Shown here in pieces: positions 9,234-17,483 of a stretch of DNA of 50,867 nt (position 1 is its first letter; each line of letters starts with the position of its first letter). The translations under genes and the position numbers were made by a program. The notes below the pieces were generated by a model. That model worked only from the letters and a program-made list of their open reading frames with translations. It was not told where the DNA came from and did no database searches. Origin of the DNA: DTU032 sp964346175. GTDB taxonomy: Bacteria; Bacillota; Clostridia; Saccharofermentanales; DTU023. Location of the stretch: NCBI GenBank assembly GCA_964346175.1, contig CAYFTG010000010.1, positions 1-50,867 of the forward strand, written 5' to 3'.

Positions 9234-10616
9234 ATGGCAAAGTACATCCCGGAACCATACCGGATTAAAATGGTTGAGGCAATCAGGCAGACGACGTATG
9301 AAGAGCGGGCGGAAGCGGTCAAAGCTGCTAACTACAACATGTTCAGCCTGGCCAGTTCGGATGTCTATATTGACATGTTGACTGACAGCGGCACCAATGC
9401 CATGAGCGATCAGCAGTGGGCGGCGGTGATGCTTGGCGACGAGAGTTACGCCGGCTCACGCAGTTACGAGCAATTGATGGAAGTCGCGCACGACATATTC
9501 ATGTATGACTATATCCAGCCGGTCCATCAGGGTAGGGCAGCGGAGAACATGCTCTTTCCCCTTTTGCTGAAAGAGGGTATGGTTTCAATCTCCAATTATC
9601 ATTTCGATACCACTTCCGGACACGTACAGTTGGCGGGCGCAAAGGTTATTAACTGTGTTTCCCCGGAGGCCAAGGATACACAGAACTATGCGCCTTTCAA
9701 AGGTAATATGGATACGGAGAAACTGCGGGAACTGATCAGTGAATACGGCAGAGAAAAGGTCGGCTGTATCGTTATGACGATAACCTGCAATTCCGCAGGC
9801 GGTCAACCGGTTTCGCTGGCCAATATCAGGGAGACGGCAGCTATCGCACGCGAACATCAGATACCGTTCGTTATCGATGCGGCACGCTTTGCGGAGAATG
9901 CCTTTTTCATTAAAGAGCGCGAAGAAGGACAGCAAGATCGCTCGATCAAGGATATCGTCCGCGACATCTTTGCTGAGGGAGATGCTTTTACTTTGTCTGC
10001 AAAAAAAGACGCTGTCGTCAATATAGGTGGACTAGTAGGCGTACGCGAAGACACTGAGCTGATCAAGGGCATCAAAGGCCGCGTTGTCCCTTATGAGGGC
10101 TTCCTCACTTATGGTGGCCTCAGCGGCAGAGATTTGGGGGCGATGGCAGTAGGTTTGGCTGAAGGTATCGATGAGGATTTCCTGCGCAGTTATGTTGGTC
10201 AGACGAAATATCTGGGTGACCGCTGCCGCGAACTGGGCGTGCCGATCCAATATCCGACGGGCGGACATGCAGTTTTTGTCGATGCCAAGAAAGTATTTCC
10301 GCAGATTCCTTATTACCGTTTCCCGGCACACAGCCTCTGCGTGGCCTTGTATCTCGAAGGTGGCATCCGCGGCTGTGACATCGGCTCTTTCATTCTGGAT
10401 CCGGACCCGGTGACCGGCGAACAGCTAGAAGCGGACCTCGAGTTGGCACGTTTTTGCATACCACGGCGCACTTATACACAGGCCCATCTCGACTATGTAG
10501 CCGAGAGCCTGGCTGCGGTCATGAAAAGAAGTGATGAATTTGCAGGTTATGAAATAGTAGAGCAGGCAAAAGTGCTGCGACATTTTACAGCAAAATTGAA
10601 GCCTTACACAGCATAA
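9234..10616 (+). CDS. tnaA: Tryptophanase (tryptophan indole-lyase)
   Basis: This 460-residue PLP-dependent beta-eliminating lyase converts L-tryptophan to indole, pyruvate and ammonia. The PLP Lys is Lys258 in SAKKDA and the PLP-nitrogen Asp is Asp215 in DAARFAENA. The family also contains tyrosine phenol-lyase, so I compared diagnostic positions. The segment NYHFDTTSGH has Asp125 where tyrosine phenol-lyase has Thr124. Ile383 in GIRGCDIGSF sits where tyrosine phenol-lyase has its phenol-binding Arg381. The C-terminus VLRHFTAKLK also matches tryptophanase. Some N-terminal stretches (TDSGTNAMSD) resemble tyrosine phenol-lyase. The start has a strong AGAGGGGGA ribosome binding site. No tnaC-like leader peptide with Trp is visible in the short upstream spacer, so classical TnaC attenuation is not supported. 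Confidence 0.85.
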   Translation: MAKYIPEPYRIKMVEAIRQTTYEERAEAVKAANYNMFSLASSDVYIDMLTDSGTNAMSDQQWAAVMLGDESYAGSRSYEQLMEVAHDIFMYDYIQPVHQGRAAENMLFPLLLKEGMVSISNYHFDTTSGHVQLAGAKVINCVSPEAKDTQNYAPFKGNMDTEKLRELISEYGREKVGCIVMTITCNSAGGQPVSLANIRETAAIAREHQIPFVIDAARFAENAFFIKEREEGQQDRSIKDIVRDIFAEGDAFTLSAKKDAVVNIGGLVGVREDTELIKGIKGRVVPYEGFLTYGGLSGRDLGAMAVGLAEGIDEDFLRSYVGQTKYLGDRCRELGVPIQYPTGGHAVFVDAKKVFPQIPYYRFPAHSLCVALYLEGGIRGCDIGSFILDPDPVTGEQLEADLELARFCIPRRTYTQAHLDYVAESLAAVMKRSDEFAGYEIVEQAKVLRHFTAKLKPYTA

Positions 10617-10637
10617 AGCTGGGGCTATGGGGGCTTC

Positions 10638-10666
10638 TTGTCAGTCTCAGCTCGGAACTGTATAAT
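10638..10666 (+). promoter_or_regulatory. Sigma-A type promoter for the EF-G-like gene
   Basis: TTGTCA (10638-10643) and TATAAT (10661-10666) are separated by exactly 17 nt, a near-consensus housekeeping promoter. Transcription would start about 10673, leaving a short leader before the ATG at 10701. Confidence 0.8.
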
Positions 10667-10700
10667 GGCTGAGGAATAACAAATTCAAGGGAGATTATTA

Positions 10701-12773
10701 ATGAAATTCACAAGAGAAAATATTCGAAATATCACCGTCATGGGGCATGGCGGCGCCGGCAAAACTGCTTTTGTCGAAGCCGCATTGTTTAATGCCGGAG
10801 TCATCAACCGTATGGGCAAGTCTAATGAAGGCAATACGGTCAGTGACTTTGACAGCGAAGAGATCCGTCGCGGAATTTCCATTAACACCAGTTTGGTGGC
10901 TTTTGAATGGAAGAAGAACAAGATCAATCTAGTTGACACACCTGGAGACTTTGATTTCCTAGGTGAACAGATGTTAGGAATGAGCGTGACTGATGCAGTG
11001 CTGATCGTTATGTCTGCTAAGGACGGCTTGTCCGTCGGCGCAGAGAAAGCAGTCCGCAACGCAGGCAATGAGAAGATGCCGATATCTTTCTTCGTTAACC
11101 GCATGGATGAGCCCAACGCTGATTTCCTCGCTACGGTGGAAGCCCTGAAAGAAGAGTACGGCCATCTGGTCGTGCCAATGGTCTTGCCGATTATGAAGGG
11201 CGAAGAAATGACCGGATTGGTCGATGTTCTCGCTATGAAGGCTTATAGCTTTAGCGGTAAGAAAGGTGAAATGACTGCCAGCGATATGCCCGCTGACTTG
11301 GAAGGCTTGGCTGAAGAGTATCATGAGCAACTGGTTGAGCAGATCGCGGAGAGCGATGAAGAGCTGATGGAGAAATATTTCGAAGGCGAAGCTTTCTCAG
11401 CAGCAGAAGAAGAACGCGGTTTACGCAAAGCAATCTCGCAAGCTTCTTTGTTCCCTGTTTTTGTCGGATCAGCCAATGCTAATTGGGGCATTTCTCACAC
11501 CCTAGATCAGATGGTGAGATTCTTCCCCACACCTGAAGATGGGCATGCAGTAACCGCAGTTAATCGCAGCGGCGAAAGCTTCCAGATCAAAACTGATCAG
11601 GACGGCCCCTTAGCGGCATTTGTCTTTAAGACGATAGTTGACCCCTTTGTTGGAAAAATCTCCCTATTCCGTGTATATTCCGGCGTCTTTACCGATTCCA
11701 GTTCAGTCTATAACGTAAACAAGGAAAGCGACGAGCGCATCAACGGCCTCTACAGCATGAGCGGTAAGAAGCAGATATCCGTTGATACAGTCGTTGCCGG
11801 CGATATCGGAGCTACAACCAAGCTGAATGAGACCAGCACATTGGATACTCTCACTGAGCGCGATAATCCCTTGAAGATTCAAGCACCGGAGATGCCTATC
11901 CCGAGTTTGACCTTGGCAATTTCGGCCGTTAACGAGGGTGAAGAAGATAAGATTATGCAGGGTCTGACCAAGCTGAAAGACGAAGACATCGTCTTTGAGA
12001 TTGAGAACAATCCGGAGACACATCAATTTTTGCTTTCAGGTTTAGGCGAAGTCCAGCTGGATGTACTGACTGCTAAACTCAAGGGTAAGTTCGGTGTTGA
12101 AGCTAGACTGACAGAACCTCGAGTAGCTTATCGCGAAACAATCACGAAGAAGGTGAAGGTACAAGGTCGCCATAAGAAGCAAACCGGCGGTCACGGCCAG
12201 TTCGGTGATGTCTGGATTGAGTTTGAACCCGGAGAGGATTTGGATCTTGATTTCCAAGAACAGATCTTTGGAGGCTCAGTGCCTAAGAACTACTTCCCGG
12301 CCGTTGAAAAAGGCTTACGCGAAGCTATCTCTGAAGGCCCCTTGGCATCCTATCCGGTCGTGAATTTGAGGGCTACTTTGGTTGATGGTTCTTACCATGA
12401 TGTAGACTCGAACGAAATGTCCTTTAAACTGGCTGCTAGACTGGCATACCGTAACGGTCTGCCTCAAGCGGGTCCGATCTTGCTCGAGCCGATCTCCTCT
12501 CTGAGCGTTCATATCCCGGATGATTTCTTGGGTGACATTATGGGCGATCTGAGTAAACGTCGCGGCAGTATCCTCGGCATTAATCCGGATACAATTCCCG
12601 GTTTCCAAGTAGTCGAAGCGGAAGCTCCCGCTGCTGAAATCGCCAGATACGCCACGGACCTGAAGTCCATGACTCAGGGTCGCGGACACTTTACAAGAGA
12701 AATGGCACGTTACGAACCGGTGCCTCAGAATATTGCAGACAAGATTATTGCTGCAGCGAACGAAGAAGAATAA
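10701..12773 (+). CDS. Elongation factor G-like translational GTPase
   Basis: This 690-residue protein has the full EF-G domain order: a GTPase domain, domain II, domain III, domain IV and a C-terminal domain V. It belongs to the EF-G-like (FusA2-type) paralogues rather than canonical FusA. G1 reads GHGGAGKT (residues 15-22) instead of AHIDAGKT, and G4 reads NRMD (133-136). The G3 motif DTPGDFDF (79-86) has Asp where canonical EF-G has its catalytic His. Such paralogues have unclear roles and often weak GTPase activity. A strong promoter directly upstream indicates that it is its own transcription unit and well expressed. rpsL, rpsG and tuf do not neighbour it, which also argues against the main EF-G. 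Confidence 0.88.
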   Translation: MKFTRENIRNITVMGHGGAGKTAFVEAALFNAGVINRMGKSNEGNTVSDFDSEEIRRGISINTSLVAFEWKKNKINLVDTPGDFDFLGEQMLGMSVTDAVLIVMSAKDGLSVGAEKAVRNAGNEKMPISFFVNRMDEPNADFLATVEALKEEYGHLVVPMVLPIMKGEEMTGLVDVLAMKAYSFSGKKGEMTASDMPADLEGLAEEYHEQLVEQIAESDEELMEKYFEGEAFSAAEEERGLRKAISQASLFPVFVGSANANWGISHTLDQMVRFFPTPEDGHAVTAVNRSGESFQIKTDQDGPLAAFVFKTIVDPFVGKISLFRVYSGVFTDSSSVYNVNKESDERINGLYSMSGKKQISVDTVVAGDIGATTKLNETSTLDTLTERDNPLKIQAPEMPIPSLTLAISAVNEGEEDKIMQGLTKLKDEDIVFEIENNPETHQFLLSGLGEVQLDVLTAKLKGKFGVEARLTEPRVAYRETITKKVKVQGRHKKQTGGHGQFGDVWIEFEPGEDLDLDFQEQIFGGSVPKNYFPAVEKGLREAISEGPLASYPVVNLRATLVDGSYHDVDSNEMSFKLAARLAYRNGLPQAGPILLEPISSLSVHIPDDFLGDIMGDLSKRRGSILGINPDTIPGFQVVEAEAPAAEIARYATDLKSMTQGRGHFTREMARYEPVPQNIADKIIAAANEEE

Positions 12774-12808
12774 GTCAGATAAATAGAGAATGTACTTGTT
12801 ACACTAAG

Positions 12809-12846
12809 AGAGGAGCGTTTGGCGGTTAATCTGCTTGCGCTCCTCT
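12809..12846 (+). promoter_or_regulatory. Leader hairpin without T-tract upstream of the CorC-like gene
   Basis: A perfect 9-bp stem, AGAGGAGCG (12809-12817) with CGCTCCTCT (12838-12846), encloses a 20-nt loop. No run of T follows, so it is not a standard intrinsic terminator. It may protect the end of the upstream transcript or fold in the leader of the gene at 12890. The function is unknown. Confidence 0.4.
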
Positions 12847-12889
12847 GGGCATTGAGTCTTGTACTCTACCCACACAGGAGAAAACGAAA

Positions 12890-14278
12890 ATGGACCCTCA
12901 CTCTATGAGCGCGGTCTTTAGTTTTAATTACTTAGGCGCCTTGCTGCTCTCCCTGCTTTTCTTGCTGCTGAGCGCCGTGTCGAAGGCCTTTGACATGGGC
13001 TTGCTCGATTTTAATCGCAGCAGCAGTTTGAAGCAATTTTCAGAACAAGGTATTGAACTACCGAAATCCCTAATAGAAATCTGCGAAGGCGACGACATGG
13101 AGTTTTTGCTGCGCGAGCTGCACCTCCTGCGCTTGTTCTTTATCTTCCTTTATTTCATCTGGACATTGGGATTTGCAGCGCGCCTGCTTGTGCCGGGCAG
13201 CTTGGAGACATGGCTGAGAACGTTGATTTATGTTGCTTATGGCATCGTAGCTGTTTTCATCTATGCTTTTCTGGGTGAAGGTCTGCCGGCTCGTTTGGTG
13301 CGACGCAGCAGAAGTGACACGAGAGGAAGAATTCGTTTTTTAAGATTTTGCATAATAATTTTCAGGCCGTTCATGTTCCTCTTGCGCCCTCTGGAGCGAT
13401 TGATTGATTTTTTGACAGAACATTTAGCAAAACTATTCACCGGCAGATCTGAGGATACGATTGAAAAGATGCAAGTAGAAGAATACTTCATGCTCTTGGA
13501 ATCCGATGAAGCCAACTGGGATGAAGAGGCTAAGGATCATGCTTTTATTCGCAATATCTTCCGCTTCGATGATATTAGCGTCTCGGATGTTATGACGCAC
13601 CGCACAGATATAGTCGCGTTGCCGCTGGATGCCAGTTTTGAGGAAACCCTGGAAGTCATTAAGGAAGAAAAGTATACGCGCGTCCCCATTTACGAAGATA
13701 CGATAGATAATATCGTGGGGATTTTGCATGTTAAGGATCTTCTGTCTTTATTGAATGATGAGGAGCGCAAGAGACAGTTTTCCCTAGCGGCTGAAATGCG
13801 TCAGCCGATGTTTACTCCTGAAACCCGTGTGGTTAAAGATCTCTTCTTTGAGATGCAGGGACAGCGTGTACAGCTGGCGATAGTAATTGATGAGTACGGC
13901 GGCACAGCCGGCATTGTCACTCTGGAAGATCTGATTGAGGAGATTCTGGGTGATATAGAAGACGAGTACGACGAAGAAGAACAGTTGCTACAAGTCCAAA
14001 GCCCCAATAGCTGGCTGATCTCTGGTTGGTGCCCCTTGGAATTACTGTCGGATGAGATTGGGCAAGAACTGCCCGGAGATGATTATGATACGGTTTCCGG
14101 CTTTGTGATTGACCTTCTAGATCGAATTCCGGAAGAAGGAGAACAGGTCGAGGCTACTTACAACAATTTGACCTTTACAGTACTTTCCGTGGCTGACAAT
14201 CGCATTGAACAGCTGCGTTTGACAATAGAAACTAATGGAGATATGGATGACGAAAACCCCGAATCAGAAGAAGATTGA
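12890..14278 (+). CDS. CBS-domain membrane protein, HlyC/CorC family
   Basis: This 462-residue integral membrane protein is of the hemolysin/CorC (CNNM-related) type, generally linked to Mg or Co efflux or ion homeostasis. Hydrophobic segments at about residues 12-32, 80-100, 112-135 and 150-170 form a divergent DUF21-like membrane part. A pair of CBS domains follows (VMTHRTDIVALP near 240, RVPIYEDTIDNIVGILHVKDLL near 263, IDEYGGTAGIVTLEDLIEEILG near 340). A C-terminal CorC/HlyC domain (WLISGWCPLELLSDEIG near 372) completes it. The start has an AGGAG ribosome binding site. Its 3' end overlaps the following HAD gene by about 32 nt, so the two are co-transcribed. The membrane domain matches DUF21 only loosely. 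Confidence 0.85.
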   Translation: MDPHSMSAVFSFNYLGALLLSLLFLLLSAVSKAFDMGLLDFNRSSSLKQFSEQGIELPKSLIEICEGDDMEFLLRELHLLRLFFIFLYFIWTLGFAARLLVPGSLETWLRTLIYVAYGIVAVFIYAFLGEGLPARLVRRSRSDTRGRIRFLRFCIIIFRPFMFLLRPLERLIDFLTEHLAKLFTGRSEDTIEKMQVEEYFMLLESDEANWDEEAKDHAFIRNIFRFDDISVSDVMTHRTDIVALPLDASFEETLEVIKEEKYTRVPIYEDTIDNIVGILHVKDLLSLLNDEERKRQFSLAAEMRQPMFTPETRVVKDLFFEMQGQRVQLAIVIDEYGGTAGIVTLEDLIEEILGDIEDEYDEEEQLLQVQSPNSWLISGWCPLELLSDEIGQELPGDDYDTVSGFVIDLLDRIPEEGEQVEATYNNLTFTVLSVADNRIEQLRLTIETNGDMDDENPESEED

Positions 14279-14915
14279 AGTTGAAGCTGTGCTCTTCGAT
14301 ATGGACGGCACCCTAATAGATACAATTGGACTTATTGTCGCAGGACATGAACACACCTGGCAGGAACATACCGGAGCGGTGCCTCCACGCAAGGACATAC
14401 TTTCCAAGATCGGCAAGCCACTTCAACAAGCCTACCCGGGCTGGGAAGAAGAAACCCCGGACATGCTTGTCACCTATCGCAATTGGTGTGCAGGCAAAAC
14501 AGATACACATACCGGTCTTTACGTAGGTGTGGTTCCCATGTTGGAAGAATTGCAGAAGATGAACTTTCGGCTGGGCTTGGTCACCTCGCGCTTCCGTGTA
14601 GGCATAGATGACTGCATGCGGGTATATGGTTTAGAAAGTTTTTTTGAGATCCTTTTAGCACAGGAAGATTCTCATGGCCACAAACCGGGACCGGAACCCT
14701 TGCTGGTCGCAGCAGAACGCATGTCGATCACTGATATGTCCCGGATTTTATATGTTGGTGACAGTGTTCACGACGTGAAGAGTGCCCAAGCAGCGGGCTG
14801 CCTAAGTGCAGTTGTAGACTGGACCAGCATGGATAAAGATGAATTGAGAGCCTTGCAGCCGGATCTGTGGATTTACAAGGCCAGTGATCTACCACTGTCA
14901 TTATCACGGATTTGA
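14247..14915 (+). CDS. HAD phosphatase, phosphoglycolate phosphatase/PpaX-like
   Basis: This 222-residue HAD hydrolase has canonical motifs: VLFDMDGTLIDT (both catalytic Asp residues), VTSR for motif II, the Lys in HGHKPGPEP for motif III, and YVGDSVHDVKSAQAAG for motif IV. A PgmB/Gph-type helical cap lies between motifs I and II. An upstream in-frame ATG at 14235 exists, but ATG 14247 is preferred because GGAG lies 7 nt before it. The gene begins inside the end of the CorC-like gene, indicating translational coupling. The likely substrates are small phosphoesters such as phosphoglycolate or pyrophosphate. It ends before a Rho-independent terminator. Confidence 0.88.
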   Translation: MTKTPNQKKIEVEAVLFDMDGTLIDTIGLIVAGHEHTWQEHTGAVPPRKDILSKIGKPLQQAYPGWEEETPDMLVTYRNWCAGKTDTHTGLYVGVVPMLEELQKMNFRLGLVTSRFRVGIDDCMRVYGLESFFEILLAQEDSHGHKPGPEPLLVAAERMSITDMSRILYVGDSVHDVKSAQAAGCLSAVVDWTSMDKDELRALQPDLWIYKASDLPLSLSRI

Positions 14916-14977
14916 TTGTATTTGATCGTTTTTCAATACATTTGTGATACACTCTTGTTTGTAGCTAAAAAAGCAGT

Positions 14978-15007
14978 CACTCAGGGCCATACTCTGAGTG
15001 GTTTTTC
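14978..15007 (+). terminator. Rho-independent terminator
   Basis: The arms CACTCAG (14978-14984) and CTGAGTG (14994-15000) are followed by GTTTTTC. This closes the CorC-like/HAD unit before the foldase gene. Confidence 0.65.
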
Positions 15008-15025
15008 AATATAGGAAGGTAAATT

Positions 15026-16681
15026 ATGGCCAAAAAAACTACTGAACAAAGCGATTGGAAAGCTAAAGTCGAGCGAGCTGAACGTAAACAGCGACTGGCA
15101 AACCTTAAGGACAGTGCCGGGAAGAAAAAGAAGATCTCGACCAAGAGCATCGCTAGCCGCATTGTCACCATCGTCATAGTCGTGGCGCTGCTACTTGTGG
15201 CGGCTGTCTGGGCTATCGCACGCTTTGGTGTCTTACAGAGACATTTGCCGGCAATAACTATCACAAACTCCGAGTTGCCCGGAGCCAGCATGAAGATGAG
15301 TCCTGCAGACTTAAACGTCGAATTCGGCAACTTAACCATGCAGGTGCAACTAGGCTATGCCTTTACCGATGAGGCTCAAGATGTCTTGGATCGTTCGTCT
15401 ACGGGAGGGGAGCGTACAGTCAGAGATGATTTGACCGATATGCTCTTGGAACAGATGAAGACAACTTATGCCATGGTTCTGGCCATGAATAACGACGATA
15501 CTTTTGTTCTTTCTGAAGAGAAGCAGGCTGAGTTGGATGAAACCATTGATAGCTTTGAAAAAGATCTGGCTCGCGGTGCGCAAGAACAAGGCGTGGGTGT
15601 CGGCGTAATCTTAGGCAGTTATTTCGGCCCGGGCGCTTCCTCTTCAAGATATATGAATTTCGTGCGCCAATCTCTCCTTTTGCAGGAATACAACCAGCAT
15701 TTAGCTGACACCACCGAAGTCTCAGCCGCTGAGATTGAAGAGTACAAGGCAGAGAATGCTGCAGAACTCAAGAACTATGATTATTCTTACTACATGTTCA
15801 GATTGCCCGAAATCGAAGATGACGAAGAAGATCGTACCGATGCTGAATATGATGCAGCCATGTTGGAATTAGCTGAAGACGCCAATGCCGCGTTAGAACT
15901 TTACCGCAGTGGCGAGAAAGAATTTGCCGAAGCCATGGCTGAGTACGAAGAGGACGAAAGCAGGGTAGAGACTCTCTTGGAAAACCCTGATAGCGTAAAT
16001 CTCAAGCTACAAGGAGATCGCCTGTCCGCCACCTATAAGGACTGGTTGATCGATGAAGAGCGCGAAGCAGGCGATACTACAGTTGTGGAGAGCGAAGGTT
16101 CAGTAATTGCACTGGCATTCCATAGTGCAGAAATAGAAGATTACAACGTGTATAGTGTCCGTCATATCTTGATTGACAACAGCTCCCTCGGTGATGATGC
16201 TACCGGAGATGATCTCGATGAGCGACTCGAAGCGCGCGCCAAAGAAATCTTGGCCGAGTTTGAAGCTGGAGAGAAAACCGAAGAAGCCTTTGCTGACTTG
16301 GCTCGTGAATATAGCAGCGATCTGGGCAGTGTTGAAAATGGCGGTCTCTACGAAGATGTTCCTTATGGCATGATGGTGTCAGCATTCCAAGAATGGAGTC
16401 TGGATGATGCACGCAAAGCGGGTGATACAGGCATCGTTAAGTCATCACACGGCCAACATATAATGTATTTTGTCGGCTTAGGCGAGACCAAGAGCATCGA
16501 CAAGCGTGTTGAAACAACGCTTATGAACAAGAAGATTACTGACTGGTCAGAGAGCCTAGTAGAAGGCGCAGAAATCGAAGTTCATGATTTGGGCATCGGC
16601 TTTGTAGGTAGAACGTCCTTCTTCCAATCCTTATTCGCCGGAGCTCCTGAGCCTGCTGAGACGCCGACGACTGAAGATTAA
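15026..16681 (+). CDS. Membrane-anchored peptidyl-prolyl isomerase/foldase, PrsA/SurA-like, with two parvulin-like repeats
   Basis: This 551-residue protein has a Lys/Arg-rich cytoplasmic N-terminus (1-45) and one membrane segment at about 46-66 with no lipobox, so it is a membrane-anchored extracytoplasmic chaperone rather than a lipoprotein like PrsA. A SurA/PrsA-type helical region follows to about 250. Residues about 375-495 are a parvulin rotamase domain (YSVRHILID, FADLAREYSSD, GGLYEDVPYGMM, HGQHIMYF). Residues about 252-366 look like a second, degraded parvulin copy: AGDTTVVESEGSVIALAF mirrors AGDTGIVKSSHGQHIMYF of the good copy. The protein is very acidic outside the N-terminus. It should assist folding of secreted proteins. 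It ends at a strong terminator. Confidence 0.87.
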   Translation: MAKKTTEQSDWKAKVERAERKQRLANLKDSAGKKKKISTKSIASRIVTIVIVVALLLVAAVWAIARFGVLQRHLPAITITNSELPGASMKMSPADLNVEFGNLTMQVQLGYAFTDEAQDVLDRSSTGGERTVRDDLTDMLLEQMKTTYAMVLAMNNDDTFVLSEEKQAELDETIDSFEKDLARGAQEQGVGVGVILGSYFGPGASSSRYMNFVRQSLLLQEYNQHLADTTEVSAAEIEEYKAENAAELKNYDYSYYMFRLPEIEDDEEDRTDAEYDAAMLELAEDANAALELYRSGEKEFAEAMAEYEEDESRVETLLENPDSVNLKLQGDRLSATYKDWLIDEEREAGDTTVVESEGSVIALAFHSAEIEDYNVYSVRHILIDNSSLGDDATGDDLDERLEARAKEILAEFEAGEKTEEAFADLAREYSSDLGSVENGGLYEDVPYGMMVSAFQEWSLDDARKAGDTGIVKSSHGQHIMYFVGLGETKSIDKRVETTLMNKKITDWSESLVEGAEIEVHDLGIGFVGRTSFFQSLFAGAPEPAETPTTED

Positions 16682-16704
16682 GCTGCAAAACAATTAAGTA
16701 CTAT

Positions 16705-16740
16705 AAAAGGCCGAGATCGTAGGATTTCGGCCTTTTATTT
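16705..16740. terminator. Bidirectional Rho-independent terminator
   Basis: A 10-bp stem of AAAAGGCCGA (16705-16714) and TCGGCCTTTT (16727-16736). The A and T runs on both sides serve the foldase gene and the converging gatD-like gene. Confidence 0.85.
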
Positions 16741-16758
16741 CTTTTAAATCGGTATTTT

Positions 16759-17481
16759 TTATTTCTTTTTCTTCAGTGCTTTCTTGTCAAAATGGCGGCT
16801 GAGATCCTCGCGGCGCAATTTTGCTGCCGCCATGAGGTCGGCTTCGAAGGGAAGTTCTCCCTCATAAGCAAAAAGACTGAACAACCATTTGGTGAATTCC
16901 GGATTCATTATAAGGAAGGGTCCGGTCAGGCTGCTGGCGAAAAAATTCTTCTCAGCAATACCTTCTGTGCGCACGGAAGCATTCATGCCGCTGCCGTTTT
17001 CGACTTCTATGAAGGGGTAGGCGGAACTGTCGCCTTTGTGCGTGGTAAACTGCGAGCGATAGCCCATAAGTTCGAAGTCTCGAAAATATCCGGTCACGAT
17101 TTCATTAATGCGGTCAAACTGATTGCAGTAGGTATCGAAAGGATACAGGCCCAAGGCTTGGATTGTCCTTCCCTCCTCGTGGATGATGTTTCTGCCCAGC
17201 AGATCTAGAGAATTGCCTGCGAAAAAGCCACACAGTCCCTTGTCGATCCGGCTGCGGAACTGACCGGCATGAGGGCGCCAGAGTTCCAGCACTAGCTCTT
17301 GACTATGTTCAGTCATTCCCCCCATGTAGACGAAGTCGACGTTATTAGTGAAAAACTGAGGCAAGTCGGGGTAATGGGTCCAGATGATTTCCTCATCCTT
17401 GAAGCATTCACGCAACAGTTGCTGCGTGCCGTGCTCGCCTAGAAGATTGGCAATTTCCGGATAGATGATTTCAATGCGCAT
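16759..17481 (-). CDS. GatD-like class I glutamine amidotransferase fold protein, catalytic residues missing
   Basis: This 240-residue protein matches GatD, the glutaminase half of lipid II isoglutaminyl synthase, in length and order of motifs and in its position right after a murT-like gene (2-nt gap). The segment FFAGNSLDLLGRNI (86-99) aligns with the nucleophile elbow ICGGYQLLG of GatD but has Gly89 where the catalytic Cys belongs. The segment SSLTGPFLIMNPEF (183-196) aligns with the HGPxLxxNP motif but has Thr186 where the catalytic His belongs. The spacing agrees with Cys94 and His189 of the staphylococcal enzyme. As read, it cannot hydrolyse glutamine by the normal route. It may be a structural or regulatory partner of MurT, or use free ammonia. 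The C-terminus is Lys-rich. Confidence 0.75.
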   Translation of the reverse strand: MRIEIIYPEIANLLGEHGTQQLLRECFKDEEIIWTHYPDLPQFFTNNVDFVYMGGMTEHSQELVLELWRPHAGQFRSRIDKGLCGFFAGNSLDLLGRNIIHEEGRTIQALGLYPFDTYCNQFDRINEIVTGYFRDFELMGYRSQFTTHKGDSSAYPFIEVENGSGMNASVRTEGIAEKNFFASSLTGPFLIMNPEFTKWLFSLFAYEGELPFEADLMAAAKLRREDLSRHFDKKALKKKK

Positions 17482-17483
17482 CG

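Noticed and set aside
9234..10616. Tyrosine phenol-lyase
   Set aside because: The phenol-binding Arg and the associated Thr are replaced by Ile383 and Asp125, as in tryptophanase.
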